This document shows positions 1-10,398 of a stretch of DNA of 64,000 nucleotides, one piece after another. The DNA is from Anastrepha obliqua (taxonomy: Eukaryota; Arthropoda; Insecta; Diptera; Tephritidae). The DNA lies in NCBI RefSeq assembly GCF_027943255.1, contig NC_072894.1:53695601-53759600 (forward strand), in the 5' to 3' direction. The notes under the pieces are model-generated. The model had not been told where the DNA came from. It worked only from the letters and a program-made list of their open reading frames with translations, and searched no databases. Both the position numbers and the translations under genes were made by a program. Positions within the stretch are counted from its first letter, which is position 1, and each line of letters begins with the position of its first letter.

Positions 1-1829
1 TTGGGAATAACAGGTTATTATCGCAAATTCATAAAAGATTATGCGAAAGTAGCCCAACCGATAACAAAATACCTAAAGAAAGGCGCAAAAATTAATGTAA
101 AAGACCCAACATACATTGAAGCTTTCGAAAAGTTAAAAACATTAATAAGTACACATCCTATTTTACGTTATCCCGATTTCAATAAACAATTCACATTGAC
201 AACGGATGCATCTAACTATATTATGCGATTGGTGCAGTACTATCGCAAGAAGGTCACCCAGTGTGCTACGCTTCAAGAACATTAAACAACCATGAGAAAA
301 ACTATTCTGCAACGGATAAAGAATTCCTAGCAATAATGTGGAGTGTAAAATATTTTAGGCCTTACATCTATGGTAAAAAATTTAAAATCCTTACTGATCA
401 CCAGCCAATTAAATATCTCCATGCCAAATACAAAGGAAAAGACATGTCACCCAGGCACCAGCGATGGCTATTAAAATTAGGTGAATACCAATTTGAGATA
501 GAATACCTAAAAGGAAAAGAAAATAAAGTGGCAGATTTTTTAAGTAGACTAGAAAATAGTGAGGACACTATTTCAGAAAAAGCGGGGAGTGAAAATACCA
601 TGGTTGAAAATACCAATATTTTAAATTTTTTTTCAGTTAACAATGTAGAAGATGATGTTACAATGGCAACAGTACATTCAGCCGAGGAAGAATTGGGTGA
701 TCATTTTTTTATAAAAGAAGAAATTGTGAATAAGTACAAAACCCAAATAATATTAACAAATAATAAAACGGAAAAATTTAAAGAAGTACATGGGAAAAGA
801 ATTATTTTTATTGCAGAAAGTGACTTTAACCTAATGGGAGACATTTTTAGAAGATACATTTCAAAAGGGAAAATAGGGATATTTTCGGAACTATCCGAAA
901 ACAACTATAATATAGTACAAGAGAAGCTTATAGATATGTATTCAAACGATAGCCAAATTAATTTTACTAAGTGCACCATGAGAGCACAGGACATTGAAAC
1001 TGAAGTGGAAGCAGTAAGACAAATATCATTGTACCATGTAAGAGAGAGTATGCACTCTGGCATACAAGAAACTTATAATAAAATCAAAAATATAATATAT
1101 TTTCCAAAACTCATGGAACTCATCCAAGTGGTAATTAATCAATGTGACATTTGCCAACAAGTAAAGTATGAACGACATCCGATTAAAAATAAATTTCATT
1201 ACACAGAAACTCCTTCAGATAAAAACCAAATCGTACACATGGATACATACGTAATCAAAGGATTTACCTTTTTAACGACTATAGATAAATTTTCAAAATT
1301 TGGCGCAGCGTATCCATTGAATGACAGAAATCATATGACTATAATAGAAAAACTAGAAGAACATATCACTAAAATAGGAAAACCAGATAAAATAATAGCA
1401 GACAATGAATTTAAGACAATAAGGATAAGGGAATTTCTAACAGAACAAGGAATCGAGTTACATTTATCTAAGCCCAACAGCCATACAGGAAATGCCGATA
1501 TAGAAAGATTTCATTATACGATGGCAGAAAAGTTTAGGATTTTGTACCAAACTAATAAAAATTTACCTATCCAACAATTAATTCAACGAACAATCAGAAA
1601 TTATAACGAAAGGTATCATTCAAGTATTAAATGTGCACCAAAAGACGTTCAGGAAGGACGTTTAGATCTAGGAAAAATTAAACAAAACTTCGAAGAATGC
1701 AAAAGAAAGAAAATTGATAAACTTAATTTAAAAAGAGAGGACTATAAAGAAAAAAGACGTGAGGGATTCATAAAGAACTACAAAGCAGTTAGACACAAAG
1801 AACAACCTAAATGCAAAAAGGACTGTTAA
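1..1829 (+). pseudogene. Errantivirus-like pol, 3' part (copy 1)
   Basis: This is the downstream part of a Ty3/gypsy-type pol gene: the end of the RT connection (LGITGYYRKF), then RNase H (TDAS, then TDHQP after residue ~45 of the second frame), then integrase with an HHCC finger (C-D-I-C-Q-Q) and a catalytic core. It enters from the left window edge. The frame breaks near 215-285, where a few extra bases around 'tatattatg' shift RNase H out of frame; the second frame (261-1829, 522 aa) is then open to the stop. The integrase core lacks a clear middle Asp-Asn-Glu context, although 'ADNEFK' and 'NADIERFH' are recognisable. The same break occurs at 11638-13466, so it predates the duplication. 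No complete polyprotein can be made. Confidence 0.9.
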
Positions 1830-1877
1830 AAAATATTCATCCATGCAACATTAAAAGACAATATAAATTTACAGATA

Positions 1878-2400
1878 ATGACCATACTCATACTGATAAT
1901 GACCTCGACACCGATAATTAAAGGAGAACTGACCACAATTGAGTTAAAAGACCAAACAGAATTCACGGACATTCAGTTAGGACTTCAGGAAATAGTCAAG
2001 GAGACAGACTTAATACTACATATAATAGACGTAGAAAACTTAGAGAATATAGTAAACGAAATGACAGACAACATAATGTTAATGAGAACTATACATCAAG
2101 ACATACTTCAACAAGAACTATTAGAAGTTAGAAATAAAGTATTAACTATGTTACCAAAAAGTAATAGGCAAAAACGAGGATTAATGAATGCCGTAGGAAG
2201 CATGACTAAATGGTTATTCGGTACAATGGACGATTATGACAAACAGGACATTCGTAACCACCTTTTACGAACGAACGAGTCAGTTCACCAACAAATTCAA
2301 GTTAATGATTATTTTGATTCAGCTATCAATCAACTGAGACTAATTGTAAAGAGTGATAGGCACGAAATAGAGAAAGGCCTGAACTCTATAAATAAATATA
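1878..2400 (+). pseudogene. Errantivirus-like env, N-terminal part (copy 1)
   Basis: A short hydrophobic start (MTILILIMTSTPIIKG) resembles a signal peptide. A basic cleavage-like site (RQKRG, about residue 98-102) and a hydrophobic stretch follow, the layout of errantiviral F-type envelope proteins. It lies 48 bases after the pol stop, the normal gene order. The gene is cut at 2400 by a TA-target transposon and only ends at a chance stop inside it. The rest of env is seen after the nested insertions only in the second copy (18829-19401 and 21908-22313). Confidence 0.85.
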
Positions 2401-2943
2401 GGGTTTTTCAGTAAGAGCGCTTCAACTTTTGAACTTTTTTGAATAAAACACAAACGGTTTGACTTTTTTAACTAATTTTTTTTTTTATTACCGAGTTTGA
2501 ACATATACATTTAAGTATGAAATTCGATTTCTTTTGCATGACCACCGCGTGCACGTTTTACGAAGTCCAATCGTTGAACCCAATTTTCGACCACTCTTTT
2601 GCATAAATCGGCCGAAATTCCAGCAATTTCACGTTCAATATTGGCTCTGAGCTCACAAATCGTCGTCGGCTTGTTACTGTAGACCAATGACTTCACATAA
2701 CCCCAAAACGGGACGGCTTGTTAAATGGACCGTAAAATGGCCGTAATGCTCTTAAAGTAGCAGCAACAGAACGATTATTTTCATAAAAAATTTGCACGAT
2801 TTGCAATCGTTGCTCAAGTGTGTAGCGTTCCATGATGAAATGTATACTAATGAAGTTTACAAATGACAAGCGAAAAATAAAAAATATTGCGTCGTTCGCC
2901 CTCCCTATCGGAAAAAAGTTGAAACGCACCTATTAAAAAACCC
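2401..2943 (-). mobile_element. Internally deleted IS630/Tc1-type transposon (copy 1)
   Basis: The 543-bp element has imperfect terminal inverted repeats: 'gggtttttcagtaagagcgc' at the left and the complement of 'gcacctattaaaaaaccc' at the right, extending to TTCAACTTTT. It is flanked by TA on both sides. The minus strand encodes two transposase ends: an N-terminal helix-turn-helix (2693-2850, 'YTLEQRLQIVQIFYENNRSV') and a C-terminal tail (2511-2696, 'RVVENWVQRLDF'). The catalytic centre between them is missing, so this is a non-autonomous deletion derivative. It interrupts env. Confidence 0.8.
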
Positions 2944-2949
2944 TATATA

Positions 2950-3272
2950 TGTAAAGCTTTTTACTTTTATCAGTTCAATTTAGTAATTTTCTTGTGTAAC
3001 AAACGGTATTTATCCACGTATAAGTACATAGAACACAAACACAATAGTACTATACATATATATAAAACTCTTTACTTTTATCAATCCGATCGTCTGTACT
3101 GGTTGGTGCCAATTCGCCGACTTCCTCTTAGGCTAAGTCGTACTTCGTTTCAGTCCTCTGTTCGTTCTTGTTCTCCTGTGTTCCTCAGTCCGCTGTGTTC
3201 CATTTTGTTACGTCAAATTATTAAAAGGTGTGTCCGCTTCTCGTCGTCTTACGTCCGTCTGTCACTCCTACA
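2950..3272 (-). repeat. 3' LTR of the mdg3-like element (copy 1)
   Basis: The 323-bp sequence starts TGTAAAGC and ends CTCCTACA on the plus strand, giving the canonical TG...CA ends. It matches 14587-14909 and, with small differences including CTTT/CTT-type indels, 18500-18828. The pol frame on the minus strand runs about 50 bases into it before stopping at 3221. Confidence 0.9.
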
Positions 3273-4201
3273 TTCGGCCTTCCTGACTCAGGATTCGACC
3301 CGAATTCTGGGTGCCATGGTTTGATGTATTCTGCCGCCGTTGAGGTCAAATTGGGTCCCTCTACTTCATCGAGTTTCTGGACTTTATAACGTCCATGCGG
3401 TAACTTTTCTATAATTTTATATGGTCCCAAATATTCCTTTTTCAATTTTAAGTTTGCACCGAATTGGGTGCGTTTTATGGCCACTAAGTCGTTGACGTTA
3501 TAACTCACGGCTTCTTGTCGTTTACGGTTATAGCTTCGACGGTTTTCTTCTTGAATGGCAGAAATGTTTTGCCTAGCTAGTCGTCGAGTTTCGTTGCGGT
3601 CAAACTCGACCGATTCAATGGCTTCACTTTGCATTATTTCGTCTAATCGTGGTGATTCTGTCAGTCTCATGTCACAACCTGTCAAGAGCTTAAACGGCGC
3701 TATCTTAGTGCTTCTCGGGGCCGAATTGTTGATATATTGTTGAACTTTACCAATGTGCCTATACCACTGGTCCGGATTGTCTTCCGACAGCTTTGCTAGC
3801 ATGGGTATCACGATTCGGTGTATTCGCTCTACCTGGCCATTTCCTCTTGGCACTCCCGTTGTAATGAGTAAATGCTGAACTTGATTTTTCTTGCAGTAAT
3901 CCTCAAAGGCGGAGCCTCTATCGGTTACGATCCTCTTGGGATTTCCAAACGTGGCTTCCTGCTTTGTTAGTCGATCAATTACCGCACCTGCACCTGTATC
4001 TTTTGTGGGATAAAGCCACACAAATTTTGAAAAGGCATCTACGATTACGAGGATATAATTATATAGCTTGCGCGTCATCGTGAGTGGGCCAACATGGTCT
4101 ATATGAAACGTTAACAGTGGCTTATCTTCCTTATCAATAGGATGGTTAGTAAGCCATCTTTTTTGCCGATTTTCGAATTTACTAAAATGCAAGCGATGCA
4201 A
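3221..4201 (-). pseudogene. Mdg3-like integrase, 3' part of pol (copy 1)
   Basis: The frame holds the integrase core: a first Asp in 'FHIDHVGPL', a second in 'VTDRGSAFED' and a Glu in 'GNGQVERIHRI', so the DDE set is present. A C-terminal basic/GPY-like module follows ('LGPYKIIEKLPHGRYKV'). The CxxC half of the HHCC zinc finger lies just upstream near 4190-4205 in another frame, so a one-base shift near 4150 separates it from the core. The HH half lies beyond the mitochondrial insert at about 5035-5060. The gene is therefore broken twice. Confidence 0.85.
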
Positions 4202-4210
4202 CTATTCACC

Positions 4211-4274
4211 GTTTTAATAGTTTAACAAAAACATTGGTCTTGTAAATCAAAAATAAGAATTAATCTTTTAAAAC
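4211..4274 (+). tRNA. trnT: Mitochondrial trnT (nuclear copy)
   Basis: The sequence starts 'gttttaatagtttaac' and ends 'taatcttttaaaac', so the acceptor stem GTTTTAA/TTAAAAC pairs. The anticodon loop is 'ggtcttgtaaatc' with anticodon TGT (Thr). It is the complete 64-nt gene and marks the left edge of the NUMT. It is not expected to function in the nucleus. Confidence 0.85.
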
Positions 4275-4275
4275 T

Positions 4276-4341
4276 TCAAGAGAAAAGAAATAACTTTATC
4301 ATTAATCCCCAAAATTAATAGTTTAAATAAACTACCTCCTG
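4276..4341 (-). tRNA. trnP: Mitochondrial trnP (nuclear copy)
   Basis: On the minus strand it runs CAGGAGGTAG... to ...TTCTCTTGA with a wobble-containing acceptor stem. The anticodon loop contains TTTTGGGG, giving anticodon TGG (Pro). It abuts trnT head to head, as in insect mitochondrial genomes. Confidence 0.8.
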
Positions 4342-4343
4342 AT

Positions 4344-4868
4344 ATTATACAACTAACTTTATACTCCACAACATTAATCTCTAGTCTTATTTTCATTCAA
4401 ATAAATCATCCATTAGCAATAGGACTAATATTATTAATTCGAACAATACAAATTTGTCTTCTAATTGGATTAATAGCTAAAAGATTCTGATTTTCCTATG
4501 TATTATTTTTAATTTTCCTAGGAGGAGTATTAGTATTATTCATCTACATTACATCCCTAGCATCAAATGAAATATTCTCCCTTTCAATGAAAACAGCCTT
4601 CTCATTTATATTAATTTTCATTTTATTAATAAGTATTAGATGATTTATAGATAAATTATATATTTCATCCTTCATTCAAAATAATGAAATACAAAGCATA
4701 ATTAATTTAAATATATTTACGGAAGAAAATTCTTTAAATCTTCATAAATTATACAATTATCCAACAAATTTAATTACTATTTTATTAATAAATTATCTAT
4801 TAATTACATTAATTGCAGTAGTAAAAATTACTAAATTATTCTATGGACCCCTACGATTAATAAATTAA
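4344..4868 (+). pseudogene. ND6: NADH dehydrogenase subunit 6, nuclear copy with intact mitochondrial frame
   Basis: Read with the invertebrate mitochondrial code, this is an uninterrupted 174-codon frame from ATT to TAA (4866-4868). It encodes a very hydrophobic protein with the usual ND6 segments (LGGVLVLFIYITSLASNE and, near the C-terminus, YGPLRL). Two TGA codons read as Trp in the organelle and as stops under the nuclear code, so it cannot be translated in the nucleus. The absence of frameshifts suggests a recent insertion. ND6 is a membrane subunit of respiratory complex I. Confidence 0.92.
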
Positions 4869-4872
4869 ACTA

Positions 4873-4973
4873 ATGAACAAACCTTTACGAACCCAACATC
4901 CATTATTTAAAATTGCAAACAATGCTCTAGTAGATCTTCCAGCTCCAATTAATATCTCAGCATGATGAAACTT
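4873..4973 (+). pseudogene. CYTB: Cytochrome b, 5' fragment in the NUMT
   Basis: The ATG at 4873 opens [19 protein letters not shown], the conserved fly cytochrome b N-terminus. It continues to ISAWWNF, where both Trp codons are TGA. It stops abruptly at the junction with retroelement sequence at about 4973. Confidence 0.92.
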
Positions 4974-6699
4974 CCTTAGCTTCCAGACGAGGTACGTAGA
5001 AGTCCTTCTCAACTAAGTCTTTAGTCTTTTTCACAGAGAAGTGTCCCTGCCGATGTGCAATCTCTATTATTTCTCTCTCCATTTGTGACGGTACCACGAT
5101 GAACTGTCGAGTTGGGTCTTTGTAGAGAATGTCATTGTGAATGTAAAAATCGTCGTGACTGTTTGTTTCTAAAATTTTCCTGACGGCCTTTGTCCACATG
5201 TCTTTCATCTGCGCTTCTCTAAGCCTATGCCTCAACGAATCTTCCATCATCATACACGAAATTCTACTAAGGGCGTTCACGTGCCTCATCTGCGTTCCTC
5301 GTCGATGTTCAATTGTATAGTTATATTCCTGAAGATACATCGCCCATCGTGCTACTCGCAAAGGTACATCTCGCTTCTGTAGTGTCATCGTGAAAGCGTT
5401 ACAGTCAGTAACAATTTTAAACTGTGTACCAAGCACATACACACTCCACTTTTTAAGCGCTTCTACTATGGCTAGTACTTCCAGCTCGTAGGAATGGTAT
5501 TTCTGTTCCGTCGATGTTGTTTTGCGGCTCATAAATTGAACAGGGTGGAATTGTTGGCTCTCGGAGTCCTTTTGGAGAAGAATACCTCCGTAACCGAACA
5601 TAGAGGCATCGGTATGAATCTCTGTCAGTGCTTTTGGATTAATCATTGCGAGCACTGGTGCTTTAATAAGGGCTGACTTCAGCTGTTGCACCACAATTAA
5701 ATGTTCGTCGCTCATCCGAAACTCCGCGTCCTTCTTCAGCATATCCGATAAGGGTTTTGCAATTAAAGCATAGTTTCTAATAAAGCGACGGAAATACGAC
5801 ATCAAACCCAAAAATCTTTGTAGTGCCTTCTTGGTCTGCGGTACGGGAAAATTCTTTACAGCTCTTGTTTTTTCTTCACTCGGGCTAATAGTTCCATTCT
5901 CTACCGTATATCCTAAAAACTGTATCTTCTTCCGAAGAAATTGACATTTTCCCCATTTTATCCTCAAACCCTTGTCGGCCGCTAGCCGTAGTACCTTTTC
6001 AAGCTTCTCTAAACCCTCTTTCTCAGTTTTCGCTGGGATTACCAAGTCGTCCATATAAGCAACAACTGTTCCATCTCTTATATAGTCTTTCAATATCGCG
6101 TGAATATAGCGGCAAAACACAGCGGGTGAGTTGCATATGCCGAAAGGTACGTATTGAAATTCGAATTGGCCGCTATGAGTCACGAATGCCGTGTATTTCC
6201 GAGAACTTTCATCGACGGGCACATGGAGAAACCCATTGGCCAAGTCCAAGGTCGTAAACACATTTGCTTCTCTAAGCTTTTCAAGCGCGTCGTCGATTAA
6301 AGTCATAGGGAAATTATCGTGAATGATTTTCTGGTTTAATCTACGGTAGTCGCAGCAAAGTCTTTTCGTACCATTTTTCTTAGATACGAGTACTACAGGC
6401 GATGCATAGGCCGAACAACTAGGACGTATTATACCCTCATCTAACCACTGTGTCACTTGCTTATCTATAATTTGCTGCTCCTCATAAGACACTCTACGTG
6501 GCGGTTGGTAAACCGGGACTTCATCAGCAAGAATAATTTTCATATTTACGGGTGGATTCTCGTCTTTTTTAGGTGTATAGTGTTCAATCATATGTTTTAC
6601 CTCACTAGCGCAATTTTTGTTAAGGTGACTCAAGTCATAATCGTGTTCTTCACAGTCGACGTTAAGACATGAAAAAACATTTGACCAGCCATCATACCA
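4974..6699 (-). pseudogene. Mdg3-like RT and RNase H (copy 1)
   Basis: An open frame of about 558 codons (4957-6633) contains the full RT palm: 'GIIRPSCSAYASPVVLV', 'TTLDLANGF', 'PFGICNSPAVF', and the catalytic YMDD. RNase H follows ('IHTDASMFGYGG', 'TDCNAF') and then the HH half of the integrase finger (HRQGHF). The last residues before its stop are read from NUMT sequence. It lies downstream of the protease (6729-6855) with 25 G in between. Copy 2 lacks most of the RT. Confidence 0.88.
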
Positions 6700-6724
6700 G
6701 GGGGGGGGGGGGGGGGGGGGGGGG
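6700..6724. repeat. Homopolymer of 25 G
   Basis: An uninterrupted G run sits inside the protease-RT linker of the mdg3-like element, in strongly AT-rich surroundings. Copy 2 has lost this site in its 942-bp deletion, so the run cannot be compared. It may be a real expansion or a consensus/gap artefact. Confidence 0.95.
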
Positions 6725-6728
6725 ACCC

Positions 6729-6855
6729 TTGGACGGTGTCCTCCGACGCATCATCACTAACCTGCATGTTCACCTTTTTTTTAAACTCGACGCCGTCACC
6801 ACGCACTAAGATATCAAAATGTTTGAAAATCGAAGTACCTAGAATTACTTCGTAG
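6729..6855 (-). pseudogene. Mdg3-like protease C-terminal fragment (copy 1)
   Basis: This segment matches 17255-17381 of copy 2 base for base as far as I can see, and corresponds to the C-terminal ~40 residues of the protease domain. It is cut at 6855 by the LINE fragment. Confidence 0.8.
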
Positions 6856-8612
6856 TACCTAAGTACTTTGCACTGGTTGATAGTGACAGAGTTTGTCCGT
6901 TGATGTTTGGTAGGGTGAAAGTTGGTACCTTGTATCTGGTGGTAAAAAGCATAAGTTCTGTTTTACGCGGGTTTAAACTTAGCCCACATCCTGTGGCCCA
7001 AGAGTTAAGCTCGCCTAACGCCCTTTGGATGATCCCACTGATCGTATTTGGGCACAGTCCTGACACCATTAACACCACATCATCAGCGTACGCCACCACT
7101 TTTACCCCACCTCCGTCAAGTTTTGTTAAGATTTTGCTGATCACACATAGCCAAAGAAGTGGAGATAATACTCCCCCTTGAGGAGTGCCCCCGTGGACCT
7201 TCTTGGTTATGTTGATATTACCCATATTAGCTTTGATGATCCTCGTTTCTAGCATGGAGATGACCCAGTTACTAATGCAACTGTCCACCTCCAGGTCTAT
7301 CAACGCCCGTTGGATGGCATCTGTGCTAACATTGTTAAAGGCGCCTTCGATATCCAAGAATGCCGCCATGGTATAATGTTTGCTCTCTAGAGAGCCCTCT
7401 ATTGTTCCGATAACCTCGTGTAGCGCCGTCTCCGTAGATTTGCCTTTAAGGTATGCGTGTTGTGCAGTTGATATACCAGAACTCTCCAAAGAGCTTCTGA
7501 GGTGCGTATCCAAAAGCCTTTCAAAAGTTTTTAACAGGAAAGACGAGAGACTGATTGGCCTGAAGTCTTTCGCTGATTCATGTCCTCTTCTACCTACTTT
7601 TGGTATGAAGACGACCTTGACTAGTTTCCAGCTGTCTGGAATATGGCCTAAGTTTAAACACGCTTTAAAAATTTCCTCTAGCCATGGTAGGATACAGTCC
7701 AAGGTTTCCTGTAACATCTTTGGAATGATCCCATCTGGCCCCGGAGATTTAAAGGGTGAGAAAGATTTGATTGCCCATGCAACTTTTTCTTTGGTAATGA
7801 TTTCATTTGCAAGATGCTGTGGATTATATTGGCTCCGCCTAATGTTTCCCCTCTCACTTTCGTAAGCGCTGCATCCCGGAAAATGCGTGTTTAGCAGAAG
7901 CTCTAGCGATTCTTCTGCTGTAGCAGTCCAAGTTCCATCAGGTTTCTTGACCCAAGAAGCCATAGAGTGGTCTCTGGAAAGAACCCGGCTAAGCCTAGCA
8001 GAATCCCTAGTAGATTCGATTGACGAACAAAATTCCCTCCAGCTCTCTTTTTTGGCGGCCCTTATTGCCTTCTTGTACTGTCTCCGACTTTCTCTGTACA
8101 ATTCCCAATTTCCCGTCGAGTAGCTGAGATTAAATGTTGATCTAGATTTTTCCCTTAGTTTTAAGAGCTCACTGCTCCACCAAGGAGGGTGAGTTTTTTT
8201 GCTAAATTTTATGGGGCAGGACGTTTTGTAGGCCCTACTAAATGCCTTTTCCAGTGTTATGACCCTACTCTCAAGGCTTTCCGTGAGAGTGATTTGAGGG
8301 GTAGGAGTCCCTCCTATCCTCTTGTTTACTACATTTTTGAACCTCTTCCAGTTGGTTCTTAAAGGATTTCGATACGGTAGGGGTGGATCTACCTTAAGAT
8401 CCAAATCGTAGAGGATCCAACTATGATCAGAAAATGACCTTTTATTGGATACCCTCCAGTTATCTACCCTTACTACGCTATTTTCAGACAGTAGAGTAAC
8501 ATCAATCACTTCCTCCCATCCTCTGAAGTACTCCGTACTAGGAAAGGTGAAAGTGGGAGTGTTACCCCTGTTACATACCGAATAATGCACCGTAGAGGCT
8601 ATAATAATATTT
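6856..8612 (-). mobile_element. Non-LTR retrotransposon (LINE) fragment: endonuclease end plus RT
   Basis: A single minus-strand frame (ORF 6845-8695) contains the end of an APE-type endonuclease ('NRGNTPTFTFPS', 'SDHSWI'), then RT motifs 'SPGPDGIIPKML', 'FRPISLSSFLLKTFERL', 'HGGTPQGGVLSPLLW' and catalytic 'AYADDVV'. The organisation fits the I/LOA/R1 group. It is truncated on both sides: the N-terminal part of the endonuclease is replaced by Bari-like sequence and the RT stops at the thumb ('SAKYLG'). No poly-A tail or 3' UTR is present, so it was cut after insertion or joined by rearrangement. Confidence 0.88.
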
Positions 8613-9449
8613 TTGTAGGTTCTCTTTACAGACGAAAGTAAATTTAACTTATTTGGCTCTGACGGTAAGAAGATGGTATGGCGACAAAAAAACACTGACT
8701 TTCAGCCGAAAAACCTAACTCCCAGTATGAAGTACGGCGGTGGCTCCGTCATGGTTTAGGGCTGCATGGCAGGTGGTGGAACTGGAAATCTTCAACATAT
8801 TCCAGGCATAATGGATAAATACGTTTATATAGACGTTTTGAAGCAAAATCTTAAGCCAAGTGTCGAAAAACTAAGGATCGAAGGCGACTTCTATTTTTAC
8901 CAGGACAATGATCCTAAGCACAAATCGTTTGTTGCGCGGGAATATCTATTATATAACTGCCTCCACGTATTGGAAGTACCACCGCAGTCTCCAGATATAA
9001 ATATAATTGAAAACTTATGGTTCCGTCTTGACCAAAACCTGCGGAAACATAGCATTTCTTCAAAACAAAGTCTTTTAGATGCCTTACAAGACGAGGGGCA
9101 TGCAATTCTTTCCACATATATCTGTAAGTTATTAGAATCAATGCCCCGACGTCTAAAAGCCGTTATTTCCGCCAAAGGTGGCCCAACAAAGTATTAATTT
9201 CTTATTTAAGTTCAGTTCAGCTAAGGTGGCTCACTTTCACTGTGAGATAGATTTGTGAATTATTTTAGTTTTTGTTCTTTTTTTTATAATAAACAAAGAA
9301 AGTTCTTCATGTAAGCGATAAATTATTGAAGCTAATATTCAAACAATAAAAACACATAAATCTTTTTTCCAATCTGTGGTATTTTTAAACAAATTTCTAC
9401 TAAATCTGATGACTAGGAAGTGTGGCTCACTTTGACTGTGACTCACTGT
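8613..9449 (+). mobile_element. Bari/Tc1-like DNA transposon, 3' half
   Basis: The reading frame begins at 'FTDES' (first catalytic Asp), continues to 'YFYQDNDPKHK' (second Asp) and 'PPQSPDINIIENLW' (Glu), a DD34E Tc1-family core ending at 9195. An in-frame TAG at 8758-8760 replaces the Trp expected in 'VMVWGC', so it is a pseudogene. After the stop, 'gtggctcactttcactgtga' (~9225) and 'gtggctcactttgactgtga' (~9421) are direct repeats inside a long 3' inverted repeat, the IR/DR layout. The outer end is next to TA at ~9448. The 5' half is missing. Confidence 0.85.
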
Positions 9450-9645
9450 AAGTGTTGATTGATCTTAAACCCTTTTTTTTGTGAATGCAGAATGCTCCTG
9501 TTGACATGTACATACATATTATATTGTCATATACCATCATTTATGTGCATATATAGTATGTATATGGTATAGTATATTCATTTATGTAATGAAAAACTTC
9601 ATGAATTACTTTCAGAACTTTATTAAAATTTATTCTCGTCGCGCG
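9450..9645 (+). repeat. Arm repeat A, left part, ending at the errantivirus target site
   Basis: This matches 39885-40105 (for example 'gtgttgatttatcttaaacc' versus 'gtgttgattgatcttaaacc', then 'cttcatgaattactttcag') and, inverted, 44160-44365. It ends in CGCG, the duplicated target of the errantivirus insertion. The repeat resumes at 22580. Confidence 0.85.
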
Positions 9646-10004
9646 AGTTACATATTCAATTCCAAAGACAAGCTCATATTTTAAGACAGACGAAATTTAT
9701 TAATTTGTATAATAACTAAAATAATAAACAACAAATAAAAGTAATTTGAAACGCATTTCCTATTTTGCAACAATTTGACTTACTTAACAAGGTGTGGGAA
9801 AGGAAATGCTGAATAAGACTTTAACAATAATTTTGTAAAATTAAATATTAAATGCCAAGTAAGCAATTACATATGTACATTAGTTTAAGTCTGAATGTAA
9901 TAATTGAACAAATAATAAATCAGTTGTTGAGAAGCCCTTCAAGGCAAAAGTTATTCATTCTATTCTTTTCTAAAAATTCTCCTGCTTAAGTACATTATAA
10001 AATT
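9646..10004 (+). repeat. 5' LTR of errantivirus copy 2
   Basis: The LTR starts AGTTACATATTCAATT and runs to 'aaaatt' just before the primer-binding site. It differs from the 3' LTR (22226-22579) by several substitutions and small indels, for example 'tttattaatttgtataataac' against 'ttgatgaatttgtaac', so the insertion is not very recent. Confidence 0.9.
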
Positions 10005-10021
10005 GGTGCAGTCGGTAGGAT
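10004..10021 (+). promoter_or_regulatory. Primer-binding site, tRNA-Ser type
   Basis: The sequence 'tggtgcagtcggtaggat' directly follows the LTR. It is nearly complementary to the 3' end of insect tRNA-Ser including CCA, with T in place of C at the fourth base. The 17.6/297 group uses the same primer (family knowledge). Confidence 0.8.
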
Positions 10022-10398
10022 CCTTTAAGAAGTAAAAGGATCCAGTGATACGAAAATACGGGCAGTGAAAAAACTAAAAATTTTATAACACCCAAAACTA
10101 ATCCTGCGAATCCGTAGCCAACTCAGGAGTTGACCGAACCCTCCAGGGTATAACTTAACATACGTATAACTTAACAAAAAAGTTCAGTGAACATTTAGTC
10201 AGTACAAAGAAAAGTGAACAATTGGAACCTCATTAAAGACACACTAAAATTGAGGTACAAACCAGACACAGAGCCTCATGAAATTTACAAGCCAATTTAC
10301 GAGTCAATACGGTAAGTGAGTTAATTACTGTAATTCAGAATATTAAGTATAAAACTGACGAGTTAATAGTATATTATAATGGTGAACTTGGCATAGAC
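10022..10398 (+). other. Errantivirus leader with deleted gag
   Basis: These bases contain the untranslated leader, including 'accctccagggt', a string also found in the leader at 51328-51342. No gag N-terminus is present. Only short open stretches occur before 10399. Confidence 0.6.

Larger units (their letters stand above)
4211..4973 (+). other. Nuclear mitochondrial insertion (NUMT), copy 1
   Basis: These 763 bp are mitochondrial: trnT, trnP (reverse), a complete ND6 and the first 34 codons of CytB, in the standard insect order. The right junction with the retroelement shares the short string 'aactt'. The left junction follows 'attcacc'. It replaces only a few codons between the HH and CC halves of the host integrase zinc finger, so it behaves like filler captured at a break rather than a transposon. 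No target duplication is visible. It could instead be an assembly join, but the second copy carries the same right junction. Confidence 0.9.
2950..6855 (-). mobile_element. Mdg3-like LTR retrotransposon, 5'-truncated, with mitochondrial insert (copy 1)
   Basis: The minus-strand Ty3/gypsy element lies inside the env of copy 1. It keeps one LTR (2950-3272), integrase, a mitochondrial insert (4211-4973), RNase H, RT and the end of the protease. Sequence shared with copy 2 stops at 6855, where a LINE fragment begins, so the 5' LTR and gag are lost. The RT/RNase H wording (YMDD, TDCNAF, HSYELEVLA) is mdg3/micropia-like, but clade assignment is an inference. A run of 25 G at 6700-6724 lies between protease and RT. 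Confidence 0.85.

Noticed and set aside
2992..3324. Plus-strand 110-codon frame over the LTR, repeated at 14629 and 18659
   Set aside because: It is antisense to the mdg3-like LTR and pol end; its continuation at 18829 is real env sequence joined by chance.
6900..8123. Several plus-strand frames of 63-161 codons
   Set aside because: They are shadows of the LINE RT frame on the minus strand, created by base composition.
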